DNA from: DATGSL01 sp964645585
Lineage (GTDB): Bacteria > Verrucomicrobiota > Verrucomicrobiia > Opitutales > T3Sed10-336
Length of the DNA stretch: 29,865 nucleotides
NCBI GenBank assembly: GCA_964645585.1
Contig: CAZYAN010000049.1
Span: 1 to 29,865, forward strand
Direction: 5' to 3'
Of the stretch, positions 1-7,563 are shown piece by piece; position 1 is the stretch's first letter; the number at the start of each line of letters is the position of its first letter. Both the position numbers and the translations under genes were made by a program. The notes under the pieces are model-generated. The model did no database searches. It saw nothing but the letters and a program-made list of their open reading frames with translations, and was not told the origin of the DNA.

Positions 1-398
1 CGTTTGTTCAGGAACGATGCGGAGAGTCGGCCGCGCGAATTCTCTGAAACCGGGCTTCGCCGGAGCGTCGGAGTCAGGGTGGTGGCGAGCGACTGAATAC
101 GTCTTCGATTCGGCGAGTTGGACCGGATTCGCCCTCCCTCGCCGAGAGATTTGCTGAGTCGGTCAGGGCAGCGAGGAATGCAAAATCTCGTGACGCTTTC
201 CGCCGAATCTTTTCCGTGTTGTCCGCCGGGCTCGGCCGCACCGGCTTTGGGTAAAAGGCCGTGGTTGCCGGACTTTCTCGAGAGTTTTTAACCGGAGAAA
301 GCGCGTTCGAAAGTGGACGCGGCATCCTGCCTGTTGAAGGCGGATCCGCGGGATCAGCGGCTGGAAGCCGCTGCCACTGTTTGAGGGTCTTACGGCAA
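1..398. other. Non-coding left edge with stacked palindromes
   Basis: No convincing gene is visible in this stretch. Open frames exist on both strands but have no start signal, no recognisable motif and arginine/proline/serine-rich translations typical of GC-rich shadow frames. The only structure seen is the run of short palindromes at 321-373, listed separately. On the minus strand this region lies downstream of the ParA operon, so it probably holds that operon's 3' end. No hairpin followed by a T-run was found. Confidence 0.5.
321..373. repeat. Three consecutive short inverted repeats, possible dispersed repeat element
   Basis: Three palindromes follow one another: GGCA-TCC-TGCC at 321-331, the 10-bp palindrome GCGGATCCGC at 340-349, and a perfect 8-bp stem with a 3-nt loop (CAGCGGCT-GGA-AGCCGCTG) at 355-373. 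There is no T-run on either strand, so this is not an ordinary intrinsic terminator. The combination of a GGCAGGATGCC-like and a GGCTTCCAGCC-like hairpin resembles dispersed intergenic elements I recall from Verrucomicrobiota and Planctomycetota genomes. That resemblance is from memory; only one copy is present in this window. Confidence 0.45.
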
Positions 399-1196
399 TT
401 ACCTGGCGGCCGCGGCCCGGGCGTTCAGCTCCTCTTCGCGCTGGTCGAGGTGAGTTTCGCGTTCGACCAGCATCTGGCCCTTTTCGCAAAGGAGGTTTTC
501 GCTCTGTTCGAGGAATTCTTCGCGCTCGCGCAAGGCTTGCCGCGCTTCTTCGATTTGCTTTTCCCGGCGCTCGAGTTCCGCTTTCATCTTCTCGAGTCTT
601 TCGGAATCGATCAGGCGCTGTTCGACTTCGCGGATCTTTTTCTCGCGTTCATCCAGCGCGGCCTGCGCTTCCTGGATGCGCCGTTCGCGCTGATCGAGCG
701 CACTGGTCATCTGGTCGAGAGCGGGGCCTGCCGCGAGGGCGGGATTTTCCGCAACTTTCTTTTCGCGAGCTTCCAGAAGCGCCTCCCGCGCCGCCAAGAG
801 GGCTTCGAGTTCCCGCAGATTGCGTTCGCGCTCCGCGGCGGCGCGCTCCCGTGCGGCTGCTTGGCGCTGGAGTTCTTCATACTCCATTTCGGTGCGGAAC
901 AAGTTCCGCTCGCGTTCGGAGAGGCGTGCCTGTCGGGCGGCTTCTCCCGGACCGCCGTGATGGACGCCGAGAATAACGGTGGACTCGGAAACGCCCTCCG
1001 CGTCGATATTCTCGACCATCAGTCTCAGTTTTTTGCGCACCGGCGGCTTGGGAAGATTTTTGAGGAAATCCGGTGACGGAATCGGCTTCCGCAATTCCTT
1101 TTCCGTGTTCTCTTGATCCGCCGCGAGTTTTTTGAATGACGGACCGCTGCGGGCGGGGCGTTTTCTGGAGTACATCTTCTTGACAGAATTGATCAT
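399..1196 (-). CDS. Coiled-coil protein with basic N-terminus, third gene of ParA-type operon
   Basis: This is a 265-residue protein of unrecognised family. Residues 1-23 are strongly basic (KK, RKR, R, KK). Residues 33-60 are proline- and lysine-rich and probably disordered. Two long coiled-coil blocks follow at about 84-150 and 163-265, separated by a Pro/Ala/Gly hinge at 151-159. The coils carry a recurring Arg-Glu motif (for example at 168-174 and 182-188, two heptads apart). There is no signal peptide or membrane segment, so it should be cytoplasmic. An AGGAGG Shine-Dalgarno lies about 8 nt before the ATG. It is 47 nt downstream of the 315-residue gene and closes the operon. By analogy with PomX and similar scaffolds, a basic N-terminal peptide plus coiled coil could be the stimulator or cargo scaffold for the ParA ATPase. 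That is inference; long coiled coils also give spurious similarities. Confidence 0.75.
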   Translation of the reverse strand: MINSVKKMYSRKRPARSGPSFKKLAADQENTEKELRKPIPSPDFLKNLPKPPVRKKLRLMVENIDAEGVSESTVILGVHHGGPGEAARQARLSERERNLFRTEMEYEELQRQAAARERAAAERERNLRELEALLAAREALLEAREKKVAENPALAAGPALDQMTSALDQRERRIQEAQAALDEREKKIREVEQRLIDSERLEKMKAELERREKQIEEARQALREREEFLEQSENLLCEKGQMLVERETHLDQREEELNARAAAAR

Positions 1197-1243
1197 AACT
1201 TCGTCCTCCTTTTTCGGCTGGGTCGCTCCCTCTTGTTTGTCGA

Positions 1244-2191
1244 TCAGCCGCCGGAGTGGAACAATCCGCTGATTCGGCTGAGGAGTCCGCCCTTTTCGCG
1301 GACCGGTTTCCGTGTCGGCACGGGGTTAAAATAGCGTTGGCAAATGCGTGCGGCGGCGGCTTCGATCTCTGGATTGTTGAGGGGAAGGAAAAATCGTTCA
1401 ACGGGCTGACCGTCTTCGAACAGCTGTTTGAGCTGGATGCCTTCTTCCGGGAACCATTCGAGCAAGGCGGGCAATTGGCGGGCAGCGAAATCGAGTGCCG
1501 CGACCGCGGATTCATCGGCGGGTTCGGCGTTGGAAAGGCAGACACGGCGTTTGTCTTCCGGCAAGTTTCGGATCATGAATCCGATCGCCTCTGCCAAATG
1601 AAGCCCGCGCGTGCCCGGCCGATACGGAAGAAAACGCGCGATGCCGCGCTCGTCGGTGTGAGCGACGCTGTTGAGCAGTTGCCGAACCTCTCCGCCGAGA
1701 ATGACGTTTTGCGCCATATTGTGGAGCAGTGCGATGCATTCGCCCACCGTCGTCGCGCCTTCGCCGCGGCAGAGTTCCCGGGTTTCGGCTGAAAGACCGG
1801 TGAATTCGATGGGAAAACCGGCAGGGATTTCGAACTTCTTCAGAAGCTGGTCTGTATTTACAGCGGCGGGACGCTCGGAGTCGGGCTTTCCCTCAAGCAT
1901 GTCCTGAAACGGATCATCGAAGGCGGCCGTTTCTTTGAGAATGTCGAGCAGCAGCTGGAACCGGCTGGCCTGTCCCGCGATGCCCGGGGCGTGGAGGAGT
2001 TCTTCGAACGAATATTCGAGATATTTGGCCGGCGTCTCGTCTTTGTCTTTGATCGGCCAGGAAGCGCCGACATTCTGCGCGAGCTTGTGAAGATGGAGAT
2101 CGACGAGGATCGACCCCATGAAGTGCGCGCGGATCTGGACCCAGTCGTCCTCGGTATACGTGTAGCTGGGGCGGGCGGGGAGGTTGCTCAT
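1244..2191 (-). CDS. Hypothetical protein, middle gene of ParA-type operon
   Basis: This 315-residue soluble protein belongs to no family I recognise. It appears mostly helical. Residues 11-100 form an N-terminal segment with aromatic and acidic patches. Residues about 132-155 (GLS, then GxGATTVGE, then LL) resemble the helix-hairpin-helix pattern of the RNA polymerase alpha C-terminal domain, which could mean nucleic-acid or protein binding. A glycine-rich tail follows a basic linker (292-300), and the last residues (GLLSRISGLF) could form a short amphipathic helix. It lies 27 nt downstream of the ParA-like gene and 47 nt upstream of the coiled-coil gene on the same strand, so the three are very likely co-transcribed. 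A role as adaptor between ParA and the coiled-coil protein is plausible but rests on position only. Its Shine-Dalgarno is weak. Confidence 0.75.
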   Translation of the reverse strand: MSNLPARPSYTYTEDDWVQIRAHFMGSILVDLHLHKLAQNVGASWPIKDKDETPAKYLEYSFEELLHAPGIAGQASRFQLLLDILKETAAFDDPFQDMLEGKPDSERPAAVNTDQLLKKFEIPAGFPIEFTGLSAETRELCRGEGATTVGECIALLHNMAQNVILGGEVRQLLNSVAHTDERGIARFLPYRPGTRGLHLAEAIGFMIRNLPEDKRRVCLSNAEPADESAVAALDFAARQLPALLEWFPEEGIQLKQLFEDGQPVERFFLPLNNPEIEAAAARICQRYFNPVPTRKPVREKGGLLSRISGLFHSGG

Positions 2192-2218
2192 GGTTGAATC
2201 ATCCAGAAAAGGGAAATG

Positions 2219-3166
2219 TTAAAATATTCGCTCGACCGGATCCGTGGCTGACGGGTTCGGTTCGGCCGGAACCTGGCGGACCAGTTCGTCGGCGAGCTTG
2301 AAATAATCCTCGGCAACGTTCTCCGTCGCGGATTGCTGACCGACCAGGATGACCGGCAGGCCGAGGGTGACTGCTCGGCGAACGATAATCGCGTCGCGAA
2401 CAACCGTATCGAAGATCCGCGAATTGCGCGCCGCTTTTTTCTGATTGCGGTATTGGTTGAGGCGAAACTGCATTCGCATCTTCGGGACCTCGATGTCGAC
2501 GTTCGCCTTGACGGAGTTGAAGATGACGCCCTGAACCTCCGCCGGGCGCCCCATTTCCGGTTTGCGAAAACTCGCCGATAACTGTTGGAACTGCGCGAGT
2601 TTATCGACGAACAAAGTAAAACCGATCAGGCTGAGGGCGTCCGGGTTCGACGGAACATAGATTTCGTTGCTGGCAAAGAGCGCGCATTGGGAGGCGCGAA
2701 GAACATTTGGCGGACAATCAAACAGGATGAAATCGTAGTTGTCTTCGATATCAGCCAGCTGATCGCGGAAGATGGCGTAGGGAGGCGAGGACGGATCGGC
2801 CTGATAATCGTGTTCGAGGTCAATCAGGCGGAAAGTGGTCGGAACCAGGTCGAGGGTGGGAAGCAGTTTCTCTCCGCTTCGGTCCTCCAGAACACTTTTT
2901 TGAATGGAGTCGCGAAGGTGGGCTCCGGGACAGTCGAAGATGGAGTAGACGGAGCCGGTCGGCTGGTTGTTGAGGACGTTCCAGCGCTCCAGACGCATCA
3001 GCCAGATGCTTGTATTGGACTGCGCGTCGAAATCGACCAGAAGAACACGATGGCCTCGATGGGCAAGACAGGCGGCAAGGTTGACGATCACCGATGTCTT
3101 CCCGACCCCTCCCTTGTAATTAATAAAACTGATTTTTCGCGCCATACGTTCTTTGGGTTTCTCCAT
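2219..3166 (-). CDS. ParA/MinD-type P-loop ATPase, first gene of putative positioning operon
   Basis: This is a deviant Walker A ATPase of the ParA/SIMIBI class. These enzymes dimerise on ATP, bind the nucleoid or membrane non-specifically, and are released when a partner stimulates hydrolysis. From the first ATG, the Walker A motif KGGVGKTS spans 18-25, Walker A' is VDFD at 44-47, and Walker B is ILFD ending at D150. There is no N-terminal helix-turn-helix, so it is of the short chromosomal/orphan type rather than a plasmid P1-ParA type. There is no ParB nearby; its partners appear to be the two downstream genes. A second ATG at 3145 (MARKISF) gives the start more usual for the family, 308 residues long. 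Neither start has a strong Shine-Dalgarno. A candidate promoter lies at 3247-3275. MinD-like membrane targeting is less likely because no C-terminal amphipathic helix is obvious. Confidence 0.88.
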   Translation of the reverse strand: MEKPKERMARKISFINYKGGVGKTSVIVNLAACLAHRGHRVLLVDFDAQSNTSIWLMRLERWNVLNNQPTGSVYSIFDCPGAHLRDSIQKSVLEDRSGEKLLPTLDLVPTTFRLIDLEHDYQADPSSPPYAIFRDQLADIEDNYDFILFDCPPNVLRASQCALFASNEIYVPSNPDALSLIGFTLFVDKLAQFQQLSASFRKPEMGRPAEVQGVIFNSVKANVDIEVPKMRMQFRLNQYRNQKKAARNSRIFDTVVRDAIIVRRAVTLGLPVILVGQQSATENVAEDYFKLADELVRQVPAEPNPSATDPVERIF

Positions 3167-3246
3167 ACCACATTACATCCCCGCAACAAGGGGAGAATGC
3201 GAAACAGCGAATCCGTAAGCTTTTATGAGAATGTAAGTCACTGGTA

Positions 3247-3275
3247 GTTATATAGTTAAACTGGATGTGAAACAA
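3247..3275 (-). promoter_or_regulatory. Candidate sigma-70-type promoter of the ParA operon
   Basis: Read on the minus strand, TTGTTT (3270-3275) is followed by a 17-nt spacer and TATAAC (3247-3252), a 5/6 match to the -10 consensus. It lies in an AT-rich island within an otherwise GC-rich region, between the divergent ParA operon and the trehalose gene. Transcription would start near 3240, giving a leader of about 75-95 nt. A small CCCC/GGGG hairpin (3180-3194) lies inside that leader. Confidence 0.5.
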
Positions 3276-3449
3276 GAGTAAAAACGGAAAGGTTCGCCCG
3301 GAGCGATCCCGCGATCCTCCATCTTGACGATCGGGTCCGCCGCGTCACTTCCGTGCTTATCTTGTCAGAAAACCATTCCTTTGGTAAGGTTTTTTTTCGC
3401 AGCGCGGCCGAGGGAGGGATGCTCGGCGGAATTCTTTTGGACCAAACCG

Positions 3450-6400
3450 ATGAAACCGCTTCTTCAAGTCTCCCGGCGACACTTCGACGCGATCATCTTC
3501 GATCTTGATGGCGTCATCACACAGACGGCGACCGTGCATGCCGCGGCGTGGAAGCGCCTGTTCGATGATTTTCTGCGAAAGCGCGCCTCGGAGACCGGTG
3601 AACCGTTTGTTCCGTTCGACGAACACGCGGATTATCTGACGTACGTCGATGGAAAACCTCGCTTCGATGGTGTCCGCGACTTCCTGCAATCGCGCGGAAT
3701 CGATCTTCCTTTTGGATCGCCGGATGATCCTCCCGACCGTGAAACCATTTGCGGGCTGGGGAACCGGAAAAACCGGTTTTTTCAAGATTATCTGCGGGAG
3801 CACGGAGTGGATGTCTTCGATTCGACGATTTCCCTCGTACGCGATCTGCGTGAATCCGGTTTTCGAACCGCGGTCATTTCCTCGAGCAAAAACTGTAAGC
3901 CGATCCTCGACCGGGCCGGCCTGTCCGATCTTTTTGAAGTGCGGGTGGACGGAGTCGAATCGGAGGAGATCGGGCTGAAAGGAAAGCCCGCCCCGGATAT
4001 TTTCCTCGAAGCGGCCCGGCGGCTCGGCGTGGAGCCTGAGCGTTCGGTCGTCGTCGAAGATGCGATTTCGGGTGTTGAAGCGGGCCGGGAGGGCGGGTTT
4101 GGCTGCATCGTCGGCGTTGACCGGGACAATCAGACGGCCGTCCTGAAAGAACACGGCGCCGACGTGGTCGTCAAAGATCTCGCCGCGGTCGCCGTCGCGG
4201 AACCTGGAGCGCCTTCGCCGATCGACGTACTGCCGGATGCCGCTGATTGCCTGGAGCACGTCAGCCGCACGCCGGGAACACGGGTCGTGGTTTTTCTCGA
4301 TTATGATGGAACGCTCAGCCCGATTGTTGAGCGGCCGGAGGACGCCGTGATTTCCAGCGAAACGCGGCGCGCGCTGGTGAAATTGGCCAATCACTGTACC
4401 GTGGCGATCGTGAGCGGCCGCGACCTTGACGATGTGCGCGGCCGTGTTGGTTTGGAGCAGTTGATTTACGCGGGAAACCACGGGTTCGCCATTCGCGGTC
4501 CGGGACTGGAAACGCAGGCGGACGAGGCGATCGCGTTCCTTCCGGCTCTCGAGCGCGCTTCTCGGGAAATTGAGGAGGAAACGCGGGGAATTCCAGGTGT
4601 TTACCTCGAGCGAAAGCGATTTTCGATTGCGATCCACAGCCGGCGCGTGCCGGAAGTGGAGCGGGAAACGGTGGAGGCCGCCGTCGACCGCGTCGCCGCG
4701 AATTTCCCGGATCTGCGAAAGACGGCGGGCAAACTGGTCTTTGAGCTCCAGCCGCGCATCGACTGGAACAAGGGTAAAGCGATCCTTTGGCTGCTGGACG
4801 CTTTGAAGCTCAATATCGCGACAACTGTTCCGATCTATATCGGCGACGACATCACCGATGAGGACGCGTTTCGCGCGCTTCCGCCGCAAGGTGTCGGGAT
4901 CGTGGTCAAGGGCGGCAGTCATCAGACCTGCGCCGATTATTCTTTGGCCGACACCGAGGCGGTGCGAAATTTTTTGCTTCGTCTCGCGGCCGAACTCAGT
5001 CTGGGCGCATCCATCGATGAATGGGCGCTGACCTACGAAGGATTCAATCCGCAAGAGGAGAAATTGCGGGAGGCTCTGTGCGCGCTCGGCAATGGTGTGG
5101 TCGTGACGCGCGGCGCGGCGCCCGAGACCGCGGCGAATGAGATTCATTATCCGGGTACGTATTTGGCGTTCGGATACAATCGGCTTCGAACGAAGATCGC
5201 GGGGCGCGTCGTCGAAAACGAGGATCTGGTCAATTTGCCGAACTGGCTGCCAGTTTCCTTTCAATTAGGTAACGGCGAGTGGTTTGACCTGAGAAAGGTC
5301 GATATACTCTCTTGCCGGCAAACGCTCGACCTCCAAGATGGCCTTTTGCTGCGAAAGGTGCGCTTTCAGGACGCGGAAGGACGGGAATATGAGCTTCGGC
5401 AGCGCCGGTTCGTACACATGAGGCATCCGCACCTTGCCGGATTGGAAACAACCCTGCGCGCTGTCAACTGGTCGGGAACCGTCACTTTCCGCGTCGGTTT
5501 GGACGGCAAGGTCAGAAACACGGGGGTTCCGCGCTACGGGGCATTGAACAATCTTCACCTCAAACCGCGGGAGGAAAGGAAGGCCGACGAGGAGACGATC
5601 GTGCTCAAGGTCGAGACTGTGCAGTCCGAGATTCGGATCGCCGAGGCCGCCCGCACGCGGATTTACCGGCCGGGGTCGCACATTCCGGTCGTCGTCAACC
5701 GGGAGACTCGCACTGAGGAGGGGCGAATTGAACAACTTTTTCCGATCGAATTTCGAGAAGGCGAGGAAATCATCGTCGAAAAGATCGTCGGCCTGGCTAC
5801 GAGCCGGGACAATGCGATCTCCGAAGCTGGACTCGAAGCGCTCAAGTGGGTCAGTCGCTCGCCGCGATTCGAGACGCTCGTTGAAAGCCACGCGCTGGCG
5901 TGGCGTCAGCTCTGGCGGCGGTTCAGCTTCGAGCTGGCTCTGGAGGATCCGCTCGCGGGTTTGCGCACATCGCTGGTCTTGCGGCTGCATTGCTTTCACC
6001 TGTTGCAGACGGCGTCACTTCACACACTCGACATCGATGCCGGGGTGCCGTCACGCGGCTGGCATGGGGAAGCGTACCGAGGCCATATTTTTTGGGACGA
6101 ACTTTTTATCTTCCCGTTTTTGAATCTCCGTTTGCCGGAGATCACACGATCGCTTTTGCAATATCGGTATCGGCGTCTTGACGAAGCCCGTTTTGCCGCA
6201 CGGGAAGCTGGATACGACGGCGCGATGTACCCGTGGCAGAGCGGAAGTGACGGACGCGAAGAGACGCAGGTGGTACACCTCAATCCGAAATCCGGCCGCT
6301 GGCTCCCGGACAATTCCCATTTGCAAAGACACGTCAACGCGGCGATTGCCTACAACGTTTGGCAATACTGGCAGGCGACCGGCGACAACGAGTTTTTCGC

Positions 6401-7433
6401 GTTTTACGGGGCGGAAATGATTCTCGAGATCGCCCGCTTCTGGGCGAGCATCGCGCGATTGAATTCCAAGACCGGACGCTACGACATCACGGGCGTCATG
6501 GGGCCGGATGAATATCATGACGCCCTGCCTCACGCCCGCGAGCCGGGACTTCCGAACAACGCGTACACAAACGTCATGGCTTCCTGGGTACTTGTGAAGG
6601 CGGCGGAGACGATCGATCGATTGCCCGAAGACCGTCGTGTCGAGCTGTGTGAGACGCTCCGTTTGAGTGAAGACGAAATCGAACGCTGGACGGAGATCAG
6701 CCGGCTTCTGACCGTTCCGTATCACGGCGACGGAATCATCAGCCAGTTCGAGGGCTATGGAGATCTCGAAGAGCTTGACTGGCCCAAATACCGGGAGCGA
6801 TACGGCGAGGTTCTTCGGCTCGACCGGATCCTGGAGGCGGAAGGAGACACGCCGAACCGCTACAAGGCATCCAAACAGGCGGATGTTCTGATGCTGTTTT
6901 ACCTGTTTTCGCTTCGCGAGCTGGAGGAAATGTTTTCGCGGCTTGGCTATCCGATCAACGTCGATCTGATCCGGAAGAACATTGCCTATTACGCCGAACG
7001 GACCTCACACGGTTCGACTCTGAGTCACATCGTTCACTCGTGGGTGACCGCCCGCTTCGACCAGGCTCAGGCTTGGGAGTTGTTTCGTCAGGCGCTCGAA
7101 GCCGACATTGCCGACGTCCAAGGCGGCACGACGCCGGAAGGAATTCATGTCGGTGCGATGGCCGGGACGGTCGACCTCGTGCAGCGGTGCTTTACCGGAA
7201 TTGAAACTCGGGGTGACGTGCTCCGTCTTGATCCGGCATTGCCGCGGGAAATCAAGGAGCTCACGCTGCGCATCCGTTACCGGGGGCACTCGCTGGTGCT
7301 GGAGGTCGGCGAAAACGTGTTGCGTGTCCGAAGCCTGCGGTCAGGTGAACGGCCGATCCGGATCGCACATGGAGACGAAGAGCGTTCGCTGGTGGAAAAT
7401 ACCAGCCTGACCTTTCCGCTGGATGGGAAATGA
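3450..7433 (+). CDS. otsB1: Trifunctional trehalose enzyme: beta-phosphoglucomutase / trehalose-6-phosphatase / GH65 phosphorylase
   Basis: This 1327-residue fusion has three domains, the architecture I recall for mycobacterial OtsB1 (Rv2006). Residues about 12-250 are a HAD beta-phosphoglucomutase with nucleophile D18 and acid D20, a GLGNRKN segment and a VEDAISG loop. Residues about 270-510 are a trehalose-6-phosphate phosphatase with DYDGTLSPI (D284, D286), an SGRD motif, a lysine in NKGK and GDDITDED. Residues about 520-1327 are a GH65 phosphorylase with probable catalytic acid E1021 in MGPDEYH and the phosphate-binding HGSTLS loop from H1187. All expected catalytic residues appear intact. 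Together the domains could dephosphorylate trehalose-6-P, phosphorolyse trehalose to beta-glucose-1-P plus glucose, and convert the former to glucose-6-P. The ATG at 3450 was chosen because an upstream TTG (3324) adds 42 residues of no family character. The phosphorylase substrate (trehalose, trehalose-6-P, kojibiose or maltose) cannot be settled from motifs. Confidence 0.9.
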   Translation: MKPLLQVSRRHFDAIIFDLDGVITQTATVHAAAWKRLFDDFLRKRASETGEPFVPFDEHADYLTYVDGKPRFDGVRDFLQSRGIDLPFGSPDDPPDRETICGLGNRKNRFFQDYLREHGVDVFDSTISLVRDLRESGFRTAVISSSKNCKPILDRAGLSDLFEVRVDGVESEEIGLKGKPAPDIFLEAARRLGVEPERSVVVEDAISGVEAGREGGFGCIVGVDRDNQTAVLKEHGADVVVKDLAAVAVAEPGAPSPIDVLPDAADCLEHVSRTPGTRVVVFLDYDGTLSPIVERPEDAVISSETRRALVKLANHCTVAIVSGRDLDDVRGRVGLEQLIYAGNHGFAIRGPGLETQADEAIAFLPALERASREIEEETRGIPGVYLERKRFSIAIHSRRVPEVERETVEAAVDRVAANFPDLRKTAGKLVFELQPRIDWNKGKAILWLLDALKLNIATTVPIYIGDDITDEDAFRALPPQGVGIVVKGGSHQTCADYSLADTEAVRNFLLRLAAELSLGASIDEWALTYEGFNPQEEKLREALCALGNGVVVTRGAAPETAANEIHYPGTYLAFGYNRLRTKIAGRVVENEDLVNLPNWLPVSFQLGNGEWFDLRKVDILSCRQTLDLQDGLLLRKVRFQDAEGREYELRQRRFVHMRHPHLAGLETTLRAVNWSGTVTFRVGLDGKVRNTGVPRYGALNNLHLKPREERKADEETIVLKVETVQSEIRIAEAARTRIYRPGSHIPVVVNRETRTEEGRIEQLFPIEFREGEEIIVEKIVGLATSRDNAISEAGLEALKWVSRSPRFETLVESHALAWRQLWRRFSFELALEDPLAGLRTSLVLRLHCFHLLQTASLHTLDIDAGVPSRGWHGEAYRGHIFWDELFIFPFLNLRLPEITRSLLQYRYRRLDEARFAAREAGYDGAMYPWQSGSDGREETQVVHLNPKSGRWLPDNSHLQRHVNAAIAYNVWQYWQATGDNEFFAFYGAEMILEIARFWASIARLNSKTGRYDITGVMGPDEYHDALPHAREPGLPNNAYTNVMASWVLVKAAETIDRLPEDRRVELCETLRLSEDEIERWTEISRLLTVPYHGDGIISQFEGYGDLEELDWPKYRERYGEVLRLDRILEAEGDTPNRYKASKQADVLMLFYLFSLRELEEMFSRLGYPINVDLIRKNIAYYAERTSHGSTLSHIVHSWVTARFDQAQAWELFRQALEADIADVQGGTTPEGIHVGAMAGTVDLVQRCFTGIETRGDVLRLDPALPREIKELTLRIRYRGHSLVLEVGENVLRVRSLRSGERPIRIAHGDEERSLVENTSLTFPLDGK

Positions 7434-7434
7434 A

Positions 7435-7476
7435 GAAGTCTTTGGTCTTTTGTCCTTGGTCCTTGGTCTTTTTCCC
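7435..7476. repeat. Degenerate tandem heptamer repeat (TTGGTCT-type)
   Basis: Six consecutive 7-nt units follow the stop of the trehalose gene: GAAGTCT, TTGGTCT, TTTGTCC, TTGGTCC, TTGGTCT, TTTTCCC. The period is exact and only one to three bases change between neighbouring core units. It lies in the 130-nt gap between two convergent genes. The rest of that gap (7477-7563) is AT-richer and shows no clear hairpin terminator. Confidence 0.75.
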
Positions 7477-7563
7477 CCCGACACGGCGAATTCAGGTTTT
7501 TGATTCATTCGTGTTGAGAGTTCTGCCGTTTTGAAGCGCCGAGTTTAGATTTATTACTTTGGA

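Noticed and set aside
261..1076. Long plus-strand open frame (271 codons) opposite the coiled-coil gene
   Set aside because: It mirrors the Glu/Arg/Leu-rich codons of the minus-strand gene, giving a Phe/Leu-rich translation with no start signal or family character.
3362..3390. TTGTCA-N17-TAAGGT as promoter for the trehalose gene
   Set aside because: The -10 matches at only three positions; too weak to annotate.
3357..5264. 635-codon minus-strand open frame opposite the trehalose enzyme
   Set aside because: The sense frame has full catalytic motifs of three enzyme families; the antisense translation is Arg/His/Asp-rich and without motif.
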